From NCBI GenBank assembly GCA_020081605.1, contig JAHREC010000016.1, positions 1,550,001 to 1,614,000 of the forward strand: a DNA stretch of 64,000 nt. The letters are read 5' to 3'. Below, piece by piece: positions 36,425-48,349 of this stretch. Origin of the DNA: Albifimbria verrucaria. Lineage: Eukaryota; Ascomycota; Sordariomycetes; Hypocreales; Stachybotryaceae. The notes under the pieces were generated by a model. It was not told the origin of the DNA. It worked only from the letters and a program-made list of their open reading frames with translations, and searched no databases. The position numbers and the translations under genes are program-made. Every line of letters starts with the position of its first letter. Position 1 is the stretch's first letter.

Positions 36425-37611
36425 GGTTGTGGAAGGGGGCGTTTAGTAAGAGTATGTTCGAAACCGGTCAAGCGAAAAGAAGAGTCCTTGAACCTTGCTG
36501 CATTCTACCAAATGCTTGGACGACGAGGGTGTTGGCCCGTAACTCGACCCGGGAGCAGCGCTGGTTGGTTTGGGTAATGTTCGACAGGCAAGATATGAGA
36601 AATCGAGGAAGCCATCATAAGATAAAACAGCCATCCAGTAAACAACTCCTGTGTGGGACGAAAAGGTACATGCGAGGGCCCCAAGAACGCCTTAGCGCCA
36701 GATGCTCAAATTCCCATCATGAACGTCGAGAACTTTTGTATTACATAACGTGAGAGGCCTGCCCAAGCTGGAGAATTAAGAATCAGAATAAAAACAAAAA
36801 CGTGCCTGGTTGGATCTTCGAATGAACAAGAGCCTGTTTTCTATCCAAGACAAGCCTCTTGGAAACGCCGTGGTCGCCTGGGTTGCCTTCCAATGCACCT
36901 TGCCAGCGAAACCAACAAGACTGAACCAGGTACAGTTGATGTCACTGTGTCTCGCGCAGGCTGGCGAATACGCTGGTCCTGACGTAGCCAGGTACCTTGG
37001 CGGCACCCTGGGGATACCTTTCACAGCCCCGCTTCCCATTCTTGGCGACGGTTGTTTGGCTGCTTCCAGCCACTTGCACTTGGAGCGGTACCTTTTACTT
37101 TACCTACATCACATCACCCTCCGTCTTCTTGTCTGCCTACGACAGCATCACGAGGCACCAGACCAACCTCACGCCCGACTTGAGACTCCAAGGGCGCTGG
37201 CCCCCTACCCTACCTCTACCTCTACCTCCACCTCTTCTCCTGTTCTTGTTCCTCTTCCTCCTCCAGCCACAGGCACCAGCCGAGAACGAGTCATTCTGCA
37301 CTGCTCACACTCTGGCCTCGGTAGCTCCTCCGAGAGCTTCCTCCGAAACCTCCAATCCGGCACGCTTGCTCCCGTCCAAGCTCTCCGCCGCCTCTCGTCA
37401 TGCAACTCAACCGCCAAAGGCTGTCCTAACCTCCAGCATATGCTCTTGTCGCTCCTGTGCACATTCAACGCTGCGTTTCGCTTTGACTCCACCTTCCAGT
37501 CTAACCACTCGACCTGTCGCATACCTCGCGCCACCGCGGCACCTTTGAAGTGCTCCGCAACATCATCTTCGCCTGCCAACTTCCACCTTTCGACCCCGTC
37601 TGCCGTCCACG
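36425..37611. promoter_or_regulatory. Divergent promoter region of ppm2 and atg18
   Basis: About 1.2 kb between two start codons facing away from each other. The right part (37090-37600) is strongly C/T-rich (CTACCTCTACCTCTACCTCC) and fits the start region and leader of atg18. The open frames here have no domains. No defined factor site was assigned. Confidence 0.5.
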
Positions 37612-39166
37612 ATGGCTAGCCCTTCTCTCAACTTCATAACCTTCAACCAGGACCACAGCTGTCTAGCTGTCGGTAAGACGTTCCCCGACGCGCCCTCGCA
37701 TTCGGAAGAGGATGTTCCTGCTAATCTGCGCGCCTTGTTCTTATCCTTCAGGCACCTCAAAGGGCTTTCGCATTTATCACACCGACCCCTTCTCTCGAAT
37801 ATTTAGCAGTGATGATGGCAATATTGCAATCATTGAAATGCTCTTCTCTACATCCCTCGTTGCCTTGATTCTCTCCCTCGCCATCTCATCATTCAGAACA
37901 CAAAGGTAGGTGGCTATGATCTCGCCTTTGACCACGCCCATCTGTTTGCTAATCCGTCCCCTGCCCAGCGAGCGTCCGTGATTTGCGAGCTTACATTCCC
38001 TTCCGCCGTTTTGGCCGTGCGACTGAACCGAAAGCGACTAGCCGTCGTGCTCGAAGAGGAAATCTACCTTTACGACATCAGCAATATGAGCTTGCTATAC
38101 ACCATCCCTACCTCGCCCAACCCTCCGCTATCTGCGCTTTGTCGCCTTCTTCCGAAAACTGCTATATTGCATACCCGCTTCCCAAGCCTCGCGAGGACCC
38201 TGACGCCCGAAGGCCATCTCACGCACCTCCACAGTCTACATATGTTGCTCCTACATCAGGCGAAGTTCTTGTATTCGACACATTGACCCTCAAGGCCGTG
38301 AATGTCATCGAGGCTCATCGATCGCCTCTGTGCTCCATGTGCTTGAACAACGAAGGAACGCTACTTGCCACTGCAAGCGAGACGGGAACCATTATCCGTG
38401 TCTTTTCCGTGCCTAAGGGCCAGAAACTGTACCAGTTTCGCCGCGGCACTTATCCGTCCACTATTTATAGCATGTCATTCAATTTAAGCTCGACGTTGCT
38501 CTGTGTGTCCTCCACTTCAGATACTGTTCATATCTTTAGGCTCGGCGCGCCCCTGGGCATAACACACCGGCAGGCGCACCGATTGAACCACCAAGCTCGC
38601 CACCGAGGCAAGATCGTTGGTCACGGGGTCGCAGCTTCGACGATTCCGAATCTCCAGGTAATAGCACTACCGAATCGCCAAGGAGCGATGGTGCAGATGC
38701 CGGGAATAGCAGTGCTTCGGCGAACAAGGGTCATGGTCGTAGGCAGAGCGGCTCTTTGGAAGCATGCTCCGCCGTTCGTCCCTTATCATGGGCCGAGGCG
38801 TTGCGGGCGTTGTCGGATCTTACCTCCCTCAATCCGTCACAGAGATGTGGGAGCCGCAGAGAGACTTTGCTTTCATCAAGCTTCCTAAGTCTTCGGCGTC
38901 TTCGGCGCAATCTCGAATGATCAGTGGTTCACCAACAGGCCCCTTGCGAAGCGTCGTCGCTATGAGTAGCAGCAGCCCCAAGTGATGGTTGTCACCAGTG
39001 ACGGCGGCTTTTATGTCTACAACATTGACTTGGAAAATGGTGGAGAAGGATACCTAGTAAAGCAGTTCTCGTGAGTATCACCCAGTTGTGCGCCAGTTGT
39101 TCATTAACTGATAAACGCGACAGAGTACTTGAAGGAGACGACAAAAGTGACGCGTCGATGGGGTAG
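37612..39166 (+). CDS. atg18: Autophagy PROPPIN Atg18 (WD-repeat phosphoinositide-binding protein)
   Basis: Binds PI3P and PI(3,5)P2 on membranes and works with Atg2 in autophagosome formation and in vacuole homeostasis. Exon 1 (37612-37672) encodes [20 protein letters not shown]; introns follow at 37673-37751, 37906-37968 and 39071-39123. Family marks in order: [81 protein letters not shown], the lipid-binding loop [14 protein letters not shown], then a Ser-rich loop, [37 protein letters not shown] and the C-terminal [15 protein letters not shown]. Five one-base deletions (C run 37874, CCC 38130, CCCC 38550, GG 38758, CCCC 38976) shift the frame; each is cured by one base. About 440 residues. 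Function is secure from the family. Confidence 0.95.
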
Positions 39167-39856
39167 AAGAAGATCCACGACCATAGTTTTTGTTCTTGGC
39201 ATATGTTTTTCTGCCTGGGTTATTGCATTGATACAGGCGTTACACGTGTAGCAGATGGCGCCTTTGATGTTTGAACTTCTTATACTGGCCAGCCTGCATT
39301 ATAATACCCACTTCTATCACCCTGTTTATATTTGACTGTCTCGGCTCCAAAGCCCCTCATAATCAATTGCCTTTTCGGTTTCTAATCAGCCCATGGTGTT
39401 GATTAGTGTTTCAAGAATTTTTTCGTAGCACACATGTTGTTCTAGTATCGACTAGCACGTTGATCAAGCTCAAGCCAGTGAAGCCTAGTCAAACGAGGTG
39501 GCATCAATCATCATTCGTGATATTTCATTGAACTATGTTCGTCTGCAAAATTGAGACTCGATACTCAACCTGAAATGCAAACATGAATTGCTGATGTGAG
39601 AACGCCGCAAGCCCAGTAGCCCTTTCATTCCTCATTGTTCAGTGAACGAAAATCATGCCATATCCAACACGTACTCCGACATCTTTGCGAACAAAAGTTT
39701 CAGTTCCTGTTGATTCGGTTCATAAAGCCCAGTGATCCAAAAGATGCCCAGAAACTCTCAGTTCCCAAACGCCAAAGGACACATATCTGGTATCGCGTAT
39801 ACAATGCAAATTACCAGTAAGCAGAAATAGCACCACATGTTCCAACACATGCTAGA
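39167..39856. other. Convergent spacer between atg18 and pps1
   Basis: About 0.7 kb with the two 3' flanks. No gene or repeat recognised. Confidence 0.4.
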
Positions 39857-41994
39857 TCATCGGGAGTACGGTCTGTTCATAAGAGCAATCTCCCTAGCAA
39901 TTTCACACCACTCAAGCTCTCTTCGGATGGGCGCGTCGGGGTCACCACTCTGCTGCAAAGTCTCTTCCCACTTCAACAGCTCATATGCAAACCGCAGATG
40001 AGGCTGTATGATGACGTTCAGCCGGCGAGCTCGCACGTAACAGTACGCTCGTGGGAACGACATCCCCAGTGTACGCATGACCTCCGCAATGCAGATGGTG
40101 GCGCTACGAGAAACACCCACACGGCAGTGCACTAAGGTAGCAACGCCCTTTGACGCCCACGATCTATTTCACTTTGCGTCAGCTTCGAGTAATCTTTCAA
40201 CCTGTCGGAACTTGTACATACCAATGAATTCGAGACATCGAGTGAACTCGTCTGTGAGCGGATCAATACCGTTATCCTGAACGCCTTGGATTATCAATAC
40301 ATTATCCTCTCCCCACTTCTCCATATCACCATCTCTCCAAATAGCAGTCTCCCAACACTCAGAACTTGGGCAATTCCAAGTTCTCTGAGAAGATCGGGAT
40401 TATTTGCATGCCCCAAGTTGCCGAGGTACAGGTAGTCGAGCACACGGCTTGGAAAAGAACCGTCAAGTCCAGGGAGCCAACTTGGTTCATCCCTAATGAG
40501 GCTTGTAATGCTTTCAAGACTTTTGTCGGCACAGGCTGGAGATTCTCGAAGCAGCCGTGGCGCAAGGGCAGTCAAGAGGGCCACATCCGTTGGGTATGCA
40601 AAAAATTGCGTTTCTCGGTGGTATGAAGATTCAACCACGCGTCGAGAACTGGCCGGCCGGTACTATAGCTGTAATATGCTATTCCAAGCATCGTTGACTC
40701 GGTGTATCCATCAGCACAATGAATCAAGATTTTCCGAGGATTAGACGTTTGGACGTCATCTTCGGAGTCAAAAGACATCTGGGTATCGTCTTCAGCATCG
40801 GTGCTACCGGGTTCAGAATCTGGGAAAGTTCCGTGGGCAAGGTGATATAACCACTTGCAAGTTTCTAAGATGCCATCTGCTTCCGTATGTGACCATGTAG
40901 GGGGAGTATGCTGCCCGACGATGGGAAATCGTGAAATTTCCGCTTGACCTCTCCATCTGTGGACCCAGCAATAGTCTCCAGAGCTCGTGGGTTTAGTCGG
41001 CCCATATCACTGCACTCGATTAGGATGTCGAAGGCCTTCTCATCATCACTGCCTGGCTCCGGCGTTGGCCCCATGAAGACGTTGTGAGAAATCTCGGAAG
41101 CTTTAGTCATTTCCCACATCTCTCGCCTTTCTTGGTGGACGAAGTCAATAACATTGCCAGTACAACAACCGGTCGCGTCGATAGAGACGAGTTCCGGGTG
41201 GTTGCGTTCAAAGGCTGCAAATGGACTGGTGCAGACAAAGGTATTGTAGACTGGCACGGAACTACCGCTGGCTAGCTGACTCTCATGCCAGCGGTGGCGA
41301 GCAGCAGCAATGTCCCATGCCACGTTGTGAGCCAGAGCCTCATCTTCACCATAGACGATGATATCTGAAAGAAGAGATATCTTGGCCGGTTGTATATGGA
41401 AGTTCCGGATAGAAAAGCCTTCCCGTGGATCGGGATCGACGAAGTTAGCCTCCGAACCCGGTTGTAGGATTTCTTCTGGGCCAATAGCTCCCTTTAGTCG
41501 AGATACATCAATGTCACCGTCGGCTTTAACAAGTGTAACGGCCCTCAAGCAAGATGGCAATTTCCGAAAAGCTCGCCGTCGGGCGGTAAAGTAGGCTTGT
41601 TGGATATGGTTGTGCGGATGTAGCCCATGCAGCCATGGAAACACGAGAGGCGGCGGAGGAAGCGGCTGGTGGGATGCGAAGTCTACAGCGGAAGCAACAT
41701 CGGCGGCTCCGAGTTCATATATGGAGAGGGAGCCATTGTCGATTCGATGGTAGTTATCTGGGGGTACAGCAGTGAACGTTGCGAAGCTTTAGCTTGAGCT
41801 TTGGGTGAGGGGACCGGAGCGTCGACGTCGGCAGGTTTGGCGGGCCCGGTAGGACATGCCGGTATGTGCTTGTTCGGAACAGGAGCTGTGCTAGTGTTGA
41901 GGCCTTCGAGTGAAATTGGTTGTGCTATGGGAGTAGCGATTGTGGACGACGCCTTGTGGGGAGGAAGAGGCCTTGAAAGGGTGATGGTGGCCAT
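39857..41994 (-). CDS. pps1: Dual-specificity protein tyrosine phosphatase Pps1
   Basis: Pps1 dephosphorylates Tyr and Ser/Thr residues; in yeast it influences the cell cycle and DNA-replication checkpoints. The start at 41994 gives MATITLSRPLPPHKASS. A long N-terminal region includes FPWLHGLHPHNHIQQAYF and LLSDIIVYGE. An inactive-looking phosphatase motif, ILIHCADGYTESTML, is followed by DGSFPSRVLDYLYLGNLGHA, and the active dual-specificity loop VHCRVGVSRSATICIAEVM has Cys and Arg in place. The combination of CADGYTE and the DSP loop is typical of Pps1. A 58-nt intron (40164-40221) follows CLEFI. Frame breaks at 40138 region (GGG), 40348 (GGG), 40602 (TTTTTT), 40902 (CCCCC) and near 41713 each lack one base. 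About 690 residues. Divergent from rad3. Confidence 0.9.
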
Positions 41995-42980
41995 TATGGT
42001 ACAGTTAAGAGGTGGTCGAGATGTGCGTTACTCGAAGTTAGACCATGAGATGGGCTTTGCCACACTCAGGTCGATTCGGTTTGCCTTGGGCTGGCTATAG
42101 TATTCATCGACAGTCAGCTGGAGAGCTCTAGAGCTGCCCGAACGAGAGGCACACAGCTTGCAACTTGGCAATGGGTATATGAGCGCACGCAGCTTAAATC
42201 CACCCAGCTATGGGTACGAGGGAGGGTGTCAGAGAGCGAGGAAGGGGGAAGTCATGGGACAGGTTCTCTCAGACCTTTACACGACGGACGGGGTGTATGA
42301 TGCTGGTCGGACCAAAAGAAGACAAAGGGATCATTGCTAGATGGTCGACGCAGGAGAAACATATATCATGACTCTCTCAATCATCAATACAGTTAGAATG
42401 AGCAGGCGATGATTTACACGCAAGGACTTGAATCCACAGCGAAGTCAGGTGCAGAACAGCGCACAACGACGATCGAGCAACAGATCGGTACCAACTCAGG
42501 ATAAGGTGTGATGGGGCGATGGGAACACAGGCTTAGAAAGAAGGCAGTGAGGAGGGATACACACCATGTGTTGAAGCAGGAAAACGCGAGGTGAGCTGGA
42601 GGTGAGGGGCAGCTAAATAAAGCGAAGCTGTGGGCAATCGTGAATGAAAGAAGACGGCCAGTCAGAGAGTCTGGTGGGAGTAGCGAAAGAAACAAATTAC
42701 TTTGACAAATGCAGCAGTAGATGGGTTGATGGATTGATGATGATGGAGGAGAAGGAGGGAGAAGAAGGCGGCGGCGGAGAAGAAGAAAGACGGATGAGAT
42801 TGCAGCAATGGGAGGCAAATGCAGAATGACCGGGCAGGGCCCAAGGGTGCAGCAATGGATGGATGGCACGGTATGGTATGCAGTGTGGTACGGCAAGGCA
42901 GGACGAGCAAATCAAGACCAGCGACTCAATGGCTGATGATAAGGAGGGGTGGGCAGGTGATGGAGGGTGGGAGGGAGGTA

Positions 42981-43000
42981 CAGAGCAGAGCAGAGCAGAG
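42981..43000. repeat. AGAGC pentamer repeat
   Basis: Four tandem AGAGC units immediately after a G-rich run with GGGTGGGAGGG, in the pps1 upstream region. Confidence 0.7.
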
Positions 43001-43270
43001 TCGAGCGGGCGAGGGATGATGAAGGGATTGGATGGAGGGGACGACGGGGAGGTGTGGACGGGCTTGGATTGGGTTCGCCATCTGCCCTAGACCCTTGCCA
43101 TTCTTTTGAATGGTGCAGATGGGCCTCTGTTCTGGTCTTGCCGTGTTTCCTCTCCTTGTTATAGGTATCATGTATTGTTATCTTGCTGTATCCGGGCTTT
43201 GGCTTTGCCTGTTGGCTGGGACCGGCTGGCGTTGCTGCTGCTGCCGTGTACCTTGTTTTCTTGTCCCCTG

Positions 43271-43317
43271 GTAAGGTACCATGGTAGGTACCTTCGGTAC
43301 CTCTAGTAGGTAGTAGT
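43271..43317. repeat. GGTACC/TAGGTA island
   Basis: GGTAAGGTACC, GGTAGGTACC and GGTACCTCTAGTAGG units with palindromic GGTACC cores. Same family as the islands near 6650, 20400 and 27430. Confidence 0.65.
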
Positions 43318-45284
43318 GTAGAGTCTGCAATGACCTGGACGATACGGTACAGTAGCGTATACCATCCGTACACCAAGTCTTGGTAGGTACCAATCCCCAT
43401 TTGATGGCAAGCCTTGACGTGTCCCGTTGGTAGGTGGTTTTCGCGCTCCGTGACATTCGGGCGCTTGGCCAGACATTTAATCCCCTCTCAATGTCTCGCG
43501 GAAGCCGCACCTCAAAGTTGCATGTTTGATAGTCATGCTGACACTTCAACAACGAACGAGACAAACGTGGGGTCAGCTGGAGAGGGTGGGTACCAAGGTT
43601 GGGTGCTTGTGAAGCTTCGAGTTAGCGTCCACTGGCTCTCTACCCGTACGCCGCGGTCTGGTTGAGCAACAAGGGGTGCGTGGTTGGTTGCTAGGCTCTG
43701 TGTTTGATCCATGCATGCATGCACGGATGCTGGTCTGAAGCGGGGTTGGTCAAGCAGGCGCCAAACCACCCGTTACCGTTGGTGATCTTGTTGCATCTGT
43801 CTGGACTCACTCATCCGCCCGGGGGTTATGTTGTCGATCCCGTTGTCTCGCTGCTTGCCCTGTGAGCACAAAAGCTCGCCTTATTTTCTTTTCGTTGTGT
43901 TTTAAATACCTATTGAAAGAAAAAGAAAAGGATTAAAAACCACCTGTCAAGTACCCCGCCATCAGCACCTCCCTGTCTCTTTTTCACAGACATGTCTTGT
44001 ATTCTTCGCTCAATCAGCAAGCCTCCCTTTGGCTCTCCCACTCACCGCCACCGCTTATCGTCAAACTCGCTCGAATAACTGTTATATCACCAACGTGCTC
44101 ATCTCTGCAAAACCATGGCTTGAAAAGCCCAGCTTTTCCATGCTCTTGCATGACTGGTATGAAAATGATCAGCAAGTGGAACTTATCATCCACTCGTAAC
44201 TCAGGTTGCATGCCAGATTGCATTAGCTTCCTCGTCTCTGCAACGCTCCTTGTGTGTGGCTGACATGGCCGGCAATTCACCATCACACCTTTGCGCTCAC
44301 TCTACGTTAGTGCTCCAGCTCCATTAGTAGTGGCTGGTAAGGTGTCATCGATGGGGTGGGGAAGCCCTACATGCTGCTACTGTGCGGATCCCTACCTCGA
44401 GCGTGGGATCCGAGACCACTTCTTTCCCCAGATACCCAGACCCTCTTCGTTATCTTGGAATATCACTTCTAGCCAACCTGCAAGTTTCATGTTCCTTGTC
44501 ACGAGATCGAGGGAATCCCAGAGTTGATTTGATTGGAAGCAGTTGTCCCTGACAAGCAAACAGGGTTGAGACGGCAATCAGTGACGTTTGGCATCCAGTA
44601 ACCAGAGTTGTTTAACTTCCCTTCGTCGTACAATCGTGTCCAGAACAACCATGCTTTACGGCGATCGAATTGAGACCAACCCTGCGATTAGATCCTGTGT
44701 CCGCTTGCGGTCTCAGAATGGTAAATAACTATGCCACCTAAATTCAGATTTCTTTAACCCATGACTTCGCCAAATGCGTCATTCCCAGCTCTGGCCATTC
44801 GTCTTCGGATCGATATTACTTGGCCAAGTTGTCTTAGCTCATGTTCCGCAGTGTCATACAACTATATAGAGCTTCATTTCATCCCCGTGCAGCTAATCTT
44901 CCAGTTCGTAAGGCTAGAGAGATCAGCCCTAGCACGCACACCCTCCTTAAACATCCTACGTCTCTTACAATAGGAATGCCTGCCAATTCCCGCTTTGTGC
45001 ATTAGGAAATGTATTAAGCTCCCATAACTGTTTCGCAGCCTTTACCTGACTAATATAAGAGGGCGTGAGAGTGAGGATGATGTAAACCTGAAGTGCATGG
45101 GCCAGTAGAGTACCTACCTCTGGTATCATACCCACACATCGCACGTGACCGCGCGATTCCAGACCCACTCTGCAGCTCAAGGCATTCACGTCAACGCCAT
45201 ACTCCGTTTGCCAATTCGAGAGCCTCTATACCAGCTCAGACTTCTTGCTTAAAGGGTGTTGCACCCTAGCCCCACTGTGCCATC

Positions 45285-48140
45285 ATGAAGTTCAACATTG
45301 AGTACGCATGGCTGGCTCTTTTCTCCGCTGTCAATTGTCGCTAACCTTCCACCAGTGACCTCCCATCCTCTTTCCGTATCCTCGAATCTATCCAGGTATG
45401 CTAGAAGTAGCACTCACACCCATACAACGAGCATTCGCTAACCTATATGCTGCCAGAACAATATGCGTAAGTTCAGTGACGATATGTCAACATAGGCTTG
45501 GAGCTGATTATTTGTGCTGCAGCTACATGTGTGATCTCAAAAGTTTGTCCTGCTGCTCTTGTCCCCAACTGCCATGTCTCGAGTTCTGACACAGCCAAAG
45601 AAACCCTGGACGCAGGCGGTCACTGCGTTCTTGAAATGCCCTCTGGTACTGGCAAAACTGTATCGCTACTGTCTTTGATCGTTGCCTATCAGCAATACAT
45701 GCCGGAGAAAAGGAAACTCATATACTGCTCTCGTGAGCCATGCTCTTGCTCCTCACCAATCTTCGCCGCTTACCATTGTCCTCAACAGGTACCATGTCTG
45801 AGATTGAGAAGGCACTGGCCGAGTTGAAGGCTCTTATGAAGTACCGCGCTGAGCAGCTCGGATACGAGGAGGAGTTCCGGGGCCTAGGTTTGACCAGTCG
45901 AAAGAACTTGTGCCTTCATCCTTCAGTCAAACGCGAAAAGAGTGGGGCAATTGTCGATGCACGCTGCAGAAGCTTGACAGCTGGCTTTATCAAGGAGAAG
46001 AAAGATCGCGGTGAGAACGTTGATGTTTGCGTTTACCACGATGCAGGTACAACTGTGCCCCCATTGCATTTAAATGCTAATGATTGTACCACAGAACCTT
46101 GACCTGCTCGAACCGCATAACCTTATTCCTAATGGGGTGTGGACTTTTGAAGGCATATTGCGCTATGGAGAGGAACACAAGCAATGTCCCTACTTCACTG
46201 CGCGACGGATGGTAAGCTCTACTCTGTTCGTTATACATTTTTCGATGTGCTCATGGAATGCTGGCAGATGCAATACTGCAACGTAGTCATTTTTTCGTAC
46301 CATTACTTGCTGGACCCGAAAATTGCTGAGCGGGTTTCGAAAGACTTTTCCAAAGACTGTATCATTGTGTTTGATGAAGCTCATAATATCGACAATGTCT
46401 GTATAGAGTCTCTTAGCACAGACATCACCGAAGACTCCTCCGCAAAGCCAGCCGCGGCGCGCAGAATCTTGAGCGAAAAATTTCGGAGATGCGGGAAACA
46501 GATCAGGAACAACTCCAAAACGAATATCAAAAGCTTGTTCAGGGCCTGCGGGATGCCGATGAAGCTCGACAAGAGGACGCTTTTATGTCCAACCCAGGTA
46601 AGAGGTCAATGAGCACCATCTTACTTCAAAAGCTGACTTTGAGGCAAGCACTGCCTGAGGATCTGCTCAAAGAAGCCGTCCCGGGAAATATTAGGCGGGC
46701 AGAGCACTTTGTGGCATTCCTAAAACGCTTCATAGAGTACCTGAAGGTGTGTTGCAGGTTATCGCAGAATATACATTGGCTAAATGATTCCAGACGCGAA
46801 TGAAGGTCCGCCAAGTCATCTCAGAAACGCCTCCATCTTTCCTAGCTCATCTCAAAGAGCATACTTTTATCGAGCGAAAACCCTTACGATTTTGTGCAGA
46901 GCGCCTAACCTCCTTAGTAAGGACCTTGGAGCTCACCAATATTGAGGATTACCAACCTCTTCAGGAGGTAGCCACATTTGCAACATTAGTCGCCACATAT
47001 GAAAAGGGGTTTCTCTTAATCTTGGAGCCGTACGAGTCGGATACTGCTGAGGTCCCCAATCCTATCCTCCACTTTACATGCCTTGATGCAGCAATTGCTA
47101 TCAAGCCGGTCTTTGAGAGGTTCTACTCTGTTATTATCACATCGGGTACCATCTCCCCGTTGGAGATGTATCCAAAAATGCTCGATTTTCCTACAGTAAT
47201 CCAAGAGTCGTACAGCATGACATTGGCTCGGCGATCCTTCCTTCCAATGATCGTCACACGAGGAAGTGATCAAGCGTCAGTATCGACTAGTTTCCAGGTC
47301 CGAAATGAGCCTAGCGTTGTCCGTAATTACGGCAACCTTTTAACGGAATTCGCCAAGATCACCCCAGATGGAATGGTTGTCTTTTTCCCGTCCTACCTTT
47401 ACATGGAATCGATCATCAGCATGTGGCAGGGAATGGGCATCCTTGACGAAGTCTGGAAATACAAACTAATCCTGGTGGAGACGCCCGATGCTCAGGAAAC
47501 GTCTCTGGCCCTTGAAACATACCGCACAGCATGTTGCAACGGCAGAGGCGCCATTCTCCTCTGTGTCGCTCGAGGCAAGGTCTCCGAAGGCATTGATTTC
47601 GACCATCAGTACGGTAGAACTGTCTTGTGCATCGGTGTTCCCTTCCAATATACTGAATCAAGAATCCTCAAGGCAAGGTTGGAATTCTTAAGAGAGACTT
47701 ACCGTATCAAAGAGAATGACTTTCTTTCTTTTGATGCTATGCGGCATGCTGCACAGTGCCTTGGTCGTGTCTTGCGAGGAAAGGATGACTACGGTATCAT
47801 GGTGCTCGCAGATCGTCGATTTCAGCGAAAAAGAACCCAGCTGCCGAAATGGATAAATCAAGCTCTTCTCGAAGCAGACGTTAACCTCAGCACTGACATG
47901 GCAGTTAGCAGTGCGCGAAAGTTTCTCAGATCCATGGCCCAGCCCTTCCGGGCTAAGGATCAAGAAGGCATCAGCACTTGGGGTTATGCAGATCTTATGC
48001 AGCACAAGGAGAAAATGGACATGGAGAGGATCCGTGAGCTCGAGGAAGCCGCCCAGAACCCAGCACCGAACCAAAACGGCAATGGTCACGATTATGACTA
48101 TGATGAAGAGCTCGATCAAATGGATTTGGAAGGCTTCTAG
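45285..48140 (+). CDS. rad3: DNA repair/TFIIH 5'-3' helicase Rad3 (XPD/ERCC2)
   Basis: Iron-sulfur superfamily 2 helicase of TFIIH, needed for nucleotide excision repair and for TFIIH integrity in transcription. Motifs: Walker A in [15 protein letters not shown], the Fe-S cysteines in [17 protein letters not shown] and [13 protein letters not shown] box [41 protein letters not shown] and motif [17 protein letters not shown]. The gene has about ten exons. The first four are tiny: 45285-45301, 45356-45395, 45457-45466 (10 nt) and 45523-45542 (20 nt). Together they spell MKFNIDDLP...IYPEQYAYMCDLK, which matches the family. The donor after VYHD (about 46043) is unclear: a GT donor leaves a frame clash, and a GC donor or one wrong base would solve it. 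One base is missing at CCC (45361-45364) and near 46440. About 795 residues. Its tail faces the DDHD gene 209 bp away. Confidence 0.95.
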
Positions 48141-48349
48141 CGCAACCACAGCCTCTAGACATTGTACACATAGAATTTGATCAAGCGTTTTATGTATTTA
48201 GATTGTAAAAACTTCAATTGCTTTCATCTATGATTACGCAGTTGGTGCGTGATGGGGTATCCGTCTAAATCCTCTAAAAACACCGAACACAACAACTACC
48301 AAAGCAATCCAAATAAAATCTCTAGGTGATATATGACGAAACCAAATAC

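Larger units (their letters stand above)
41995..45284. promoter_or_regulatory. 3.3 kb divergent region between pps1 and rad3
   Basis: Both genes point away from this stretch. The first kilobase is purine-rich on the plus strand (C/T-rich towards pps1) and fits a long 5' leader. It holds an AGAGC repeat (42981-43000), a G-rich run (42945-42978) and a TAGGTA island (43271-43317). No coding domain is seen between 43320 and 45284. Confidence 0.4.

Noticed and set aside
37612..39166. Reading atg18 and the other shifted genes as pseudogenes
   Set aside because: Every break is cured by one base, motifs and splice sites are intact, and the same error type occurs in many unrelated genes.
42414..42896. 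160-residue open frame on the minus strand rich in Leu, Ser, Pro and Cys
   Set aside because: It is a translation of C/T-rich leader-like DNA with no domain, and overlapping frames look equally open.
42945..42978. G-quadruplex in the pps1 upstream region
   Set aside because: Only three closely spaced G3 runs (GGGTGGGAGGG); the fourth needs a loop of about 11 nt, so the call is weak.
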